Shown here: positions 59,901 to 64,000 of the stretch, piece after piece
How the letters are laid out: each line of letters begins with the position of its first letter
Numbering within the stretch: position 1 is the stretch's first letter
DNA from: Metellina segmentata
Lineage: Eukaryota > Arthropoda > Arachnida > Araneae > Tetragnathidae
NCBI GenBank assembly: GCA_947359465.1
Contig: OX375876.1
Location: 119,965,444 to 120,029,443, forward strand
Length of the DNA: 64,000 bases
Direction of reading: 5' to 3'
Notes under the pieces: generated by a model
What the model saw: the letters and a program-made list of their open reading frames with translations, nothing else
The model's database searches: none
Told to the model about the DNA's origin: nothing
Made by a program: the position numbers and the translations under genes

Positions 59901-62900
59901 AAATATGACCGACACATTTCCTTGTGTTAACTCCAATACACAAACCCTGTAGTACGTGTTTCCTACCGCGACAGGTAAAATATGACCGCGACATTTCCCT
60001 GTGTTAACTCAAATACACAAACTCTATAGTACGTGTTTCCTACGCGACAGGTAAAATATGACCGCGACATTTCCCTGTGTTAACTCAAATACACAAACCC
60101 TATAGTACGTGTTTCCTACGCGACAGATAAAATATTACCGCGACATTTCCCTGTGTTAATTCAAATACACAAACCCTATAGTTGTGTTTCCTACCGCGAC
60201 ATGTAAAATATGACCGCGACATTTCCTTGTGTTAACTACAACACACAAACCCTGTAGTACGTGTTTCCTACCGCGACAGGTAAAATATGACCACGACATT
60301 TCCCTGTGTTAATTCAAATACACAAACCCTGTAGTTGTGTTTCCTACCGCGACATGTAAAATATGACCGCGACATTTCCCTGTGTTAACTCAAGTACACA
60401 AACTCTATAGTACGAATTTCCTACGCGACAGGTAAAATATGACCGCGACATTTCCCTGTGTTAACTCAAATACACAAACCCCATAGTTGTGTTTCCTACC
60501 TCGACATGTAAAATATGACCGAGACATTTCCTTGTGTTAACTCCAATACACAAACCCTGTAGTACGTGTTTCCTACCGCGACAGGTAAAATATGACCGCG
60601 ACATTTCCCTGTGTTAACTCAAATACACAAACTCTATAGTACGTGTTTCCTACGCGACAGGTAAAATATGACCGCGACATTTCCCTGTGTTAACTCAAAT
60701 ACACAAACCCTATAGTACGTGTTTCCTACGCTAAAAGTAAAATTTGACCGCGACATTTCCCTGTGTTAATTCAAATACACAAACCCTATAGTTGTGTTTC
60801 CTACCGCGTCATGTAAAATATGACCGCGACATTTCCTTGTGTTAACTCCAACACACAAACCCTGTAGTACGTGTTTCCTACCGCGACAGGTAAAATATGA
60901 CCACGACATTTCCCTGTGTTAACTCAAATACACAAACCCTATAGTACGTGTTTCCTACGCTACAGGTAAAATATGACCGCGACATTTCCCTGTGTTAATT
61001 CAAATACACAAACCCTATAGTTGTGTTTCCTACCGCGTCATGTAAAATATGACCGCGACATTTCCTTGTGTTAACTCCAATACACAAACCCTGTAGTACG
61101 TGTTTCCTACCGCGACAGGTAAAATATGACCGCGACATTTCCCTGTGTTAACTCAAATACACAAACTCTATAGTACGTGTTTCCTACGCGACAGGTAAAA
61201 TATGACCGCGACATTTCCCTGTGTTAACTCAAATACACAAACCCTATAGTACGTGTTTCCTACGCTAAAAGTAAAATTTGACCGCGACATTTCCCTGTGT
61301 TAATTCAAATACACAAACCCTATAGTTGTGTTTCCTACCGCGTCATGTAAAATATGACCGCGACATTTCCTTGTGTTAACTCCAACACACAAACCCTGTA
61401 GTACGTGTTTCCTACCGCGACAGGTAAAATATGACCACGACATTTCCCTGTGTTAACTCAAATACACAAACCCTATAGTACGTGTTTCCTACGCTACAGG
61501 TAAAATATGACCGCGACATTTCCCTGTGTTAATTCAAATACACAAACCCTATAGTTGTGTTTCCTACCGCGTCATGTAAAATATGACCGCGACATTTCCT
61601 TGTGTTAACTCCAACACACAAACCCTGTAGTACGTGTTTCCTACTGCGACAGGTAAAATATGACCACGACATTTCCCTGTGTTAACTCAAATACACAAAC
61701 CCTATAGTACGTGTTTCCTACGCTACAGGTAAAATATGACCGCGACATTTCCCTGTGTTAATTCAAATACACAAACCCTGTAGTTGTGTTTCCTACCGCG
61801 ACATGTAAAATATGACCGCGACATTTCTCTGTGTTAACTCAAGTACACAAACTCTATAGTACGAATTTCCTACGCGACAGGTAAAATATGACCGCGACAT
61901 TTCCCTGTGTTAACTCAAATACACAAACCCTATAGTACGTGTTTCCTACGCTACAGGTAAAATATGACCGCGACATTTCCCTGTGTTAATTCAAATACAC
62001 AAACCCTGTAGTACGTGTTTCCTACCGCGACAGGTAAAATATCACCGCGACATTTCCCTGTGTTAACTCAAATACACAAACCCTATAGTTGTGTTTCCTA
62101 CTGCGACATGTAAAATATGACCGACACATTTCCTTGTGTTAACTCCAATACACAAACCCTGTAGTACGTGTTTCCTACCGCGACAGGTAAAATATTACCG
62201 CGACATTTCCCTGTGTTAACTCAAATACACAAACTCTATAGTACGTGCTTCCTACGCGACACGTAAAATATGACCGCGACATTTCCCTGTGTTAACTCAA
62301 ATACACAAACCCTATAGTACGTGTTTCCTACGCGACAGGTAAAATATGACCGCGACATTTCCCTGTGTTAATTCAAATACACAAACCCTATAGTTGTGTT
62401 TCCTACCGCGACACGTAAAATATGACCGCGACATTTCCTTGTGTTAACTCCAATACACAAACCCTGTAGTACGTGTTTCCTACCGCGACAGGTAAAATAT
62501 GACCGCGACATTTCCCTGTGTTAACTCAAATACACAAACTCTATAGTACGTGTTTCCTACGCGACAGGTAAAATATGACCACGACATTTCCCTGTGTTAA
62601 CTCAAATACACAAACCCTATAGTACGTGTTTCCTACGCTACAAGTAAAATTTGACCGCGACATTTCCCTGTGTTAATTCAAATACACAAACCCTATAGTT
62701 GTGTTTCCTACCGCGACATGTAAAATATGACCGCGACATTTCCTTGTGTAACTCCAATACACAAACCCTGTAGTACGTGTTTCCTACCGCGACAGGTAAA
62801 ATATGACCACGACATTTCCCTGTGTTAACTCAAATACACAAACCCTATAGTACGTGTTTCCTACGCTACAGGTAAAATATGACCGCGACATTTCCCTGTG

Positions 62901-64000
62901 TTAATTCAAATACACAAACCCTGTAGTTGTGTTTCCTACCGCGACATGTAAAATATGACCGCGACATTTCCCTGTGTTAACTCAAGTACACAAACTCTAG
63001 AGTACGAATTTCCTACGCGACAGGTAAAATATGACCGCGACATTTCCCTGTGTTAACTCAAATACACAAACCCTATAGTACGTGTTTCCTAAGCTACAGG
63101 TAAAATATGACCGCGACATTTCCCTGTGTTAATTCAAATACACAAACCCTGTAGTACGTGTTTCCTACCGCGACAGGTAAAATATCACCGCGACATTTCC
63201 CTGTGTTAACTCAAGTACACAAACTCTATAGTACGAATTTCCTACGCGACAGGTAAAATATGACCGCGACATTTCCCTGTGTTAACTCAAATACACAAAC
63301 CCTATAGTACGCGTTTCCTACGCGACAGATAAAATATTACCGTGACATTTCCCTGTGTTAACTCAAATACACAAACCCTATAGTTGTGTTTCCTACTGCG
63401 ACATGTAAAATATGACCGACACATTTCCTTGTGTTAACTCCAATACACAAACCCTGTAGTACGTGTTTCCTACCGCGACAGGTAAAATATGACCGCGACA
63501 TTTCCCTGTGTTAACTCAAATACACAAACTCTATAATACGTGTTTCCTACGCGACAGGTAAAATATGACCGCGACATTTCCCTGTGTTAACTCAAATACA
63601 CAAACCCTATAGTACGTGTTTCCTACGCGACAGATAAAATATTACCGCGACATTTCCCTGTGTTAATTCAAATACACAAACCCTATAGTTGTGTTTCCTA
63701 CCGCGACATGTAAAATATGACCGCGACATTTCCTTGTGTTAACTACAACACACAAACCCTGTAGTACGTGTTTCCTACCGCGACAGGTAAAATATGACCA
63801 CGACATTTCCCTGTGTTAATTCAAATACACAAACCCTGTAGTTGTGTTTCCTACCGCGACATGTAAAATATGACCGCGACATTTCCCTGTGTTAACTCAA
63901 GTACACAAACTCTATAGTACGAATTTCCTACGCGACAGGTAAAATATGACCGCGACATTTCCCTGTGTTAACTCAAATACACAAACCCTATAGTTGTGTT
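53955..64000. repeat. ~76-bp satellite array with higher-order organisation (runs off window)
   Basis: The monomer begins ATGACCGCGACATTTCCCTG, continues TGTTAACTCAAATACACAAA and CCCTATAGTACGTGTTTCCT, and ends ACGCGACAGGTAAAAT. There are roughly 130 copies. Variants include AGTTGTG for AGTACGTG, CCTTGTG for CCCTGTG, CTACAGGT for CGACAGGT, and GTACGAATTTCC. Rare variants recur at long fixed distances, showing multi-monomer repeat units. Confidence 0.98.

Noticed and set aside
53955..64000. Possible CRISPR-like array of direct repeats
   Set aside because: Whole ~76-bp monomers are repeated head to tail with no unique spacers, in a eukaryotic context; this is a satellite.

Overview
This window looks like non-coding-rich insect nuclear DNA. 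It is AT-rich, carries long introns with GT-AG junctions, and holds Tc1/mariner, hAT, piggyBac, Helitron and tRNA-derived SINE relics plus several satellites. Intron size and repeat load suggest a large insect genome, perhaps polyneopteran (inference only). No prokaryotic gene organisation, rRNA, functional tRNA or CRISPR array was seen.

One host gene dominates the window. It lies on the minus strand between 46172 and 13014, and I joined ten exons by hand. All nine introns have GT-AG ends and every codon phase matches across its junction. The visible product is 425 residues, cysteine-rich and N-glycosylation-rich, with a hydrophobic C-terminus. From memory it belongs to the conserved, functionally uncharacterised insect family annotated with DUF7042/DUF7043/DUF7045 (and an N-terminal DUF7044). 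The 5' end (signal peptide and first domain) was not found in the window, so the gene probably continues beyond 64000. If so, the 10-kb satellite at the right edge is intronic.

Layout: 1-12150, downstream intergenic DNA with a piggyBac fragment, a SINE split by a hAT-like MITE, a Tc1 relic, a 19-bp minisatellite, a Harbinger-like MITE and a pogo/Tc1-like MITE. 12167-12614, a 33-bp minisatellite just past the gene's end. 13014-46172, the gene; its introns hold two Helitrons, a ~300-bp tandem array, a long-TIR mariner relic, a hAT-like element, an array rich in GATATC palindromes, (AT)n tracts, a mariner fragment and SINEs. 46173-53950, upstream sequence with SINE copies and no recognised exon. 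53955-64000, a ~76-bp satellite with about 2.3-kb higher-order periodicity that runs off the window.

The transposase relics are broken by stops and frameshifts, so apart from the one host gene I see no intact protein-coding gene.
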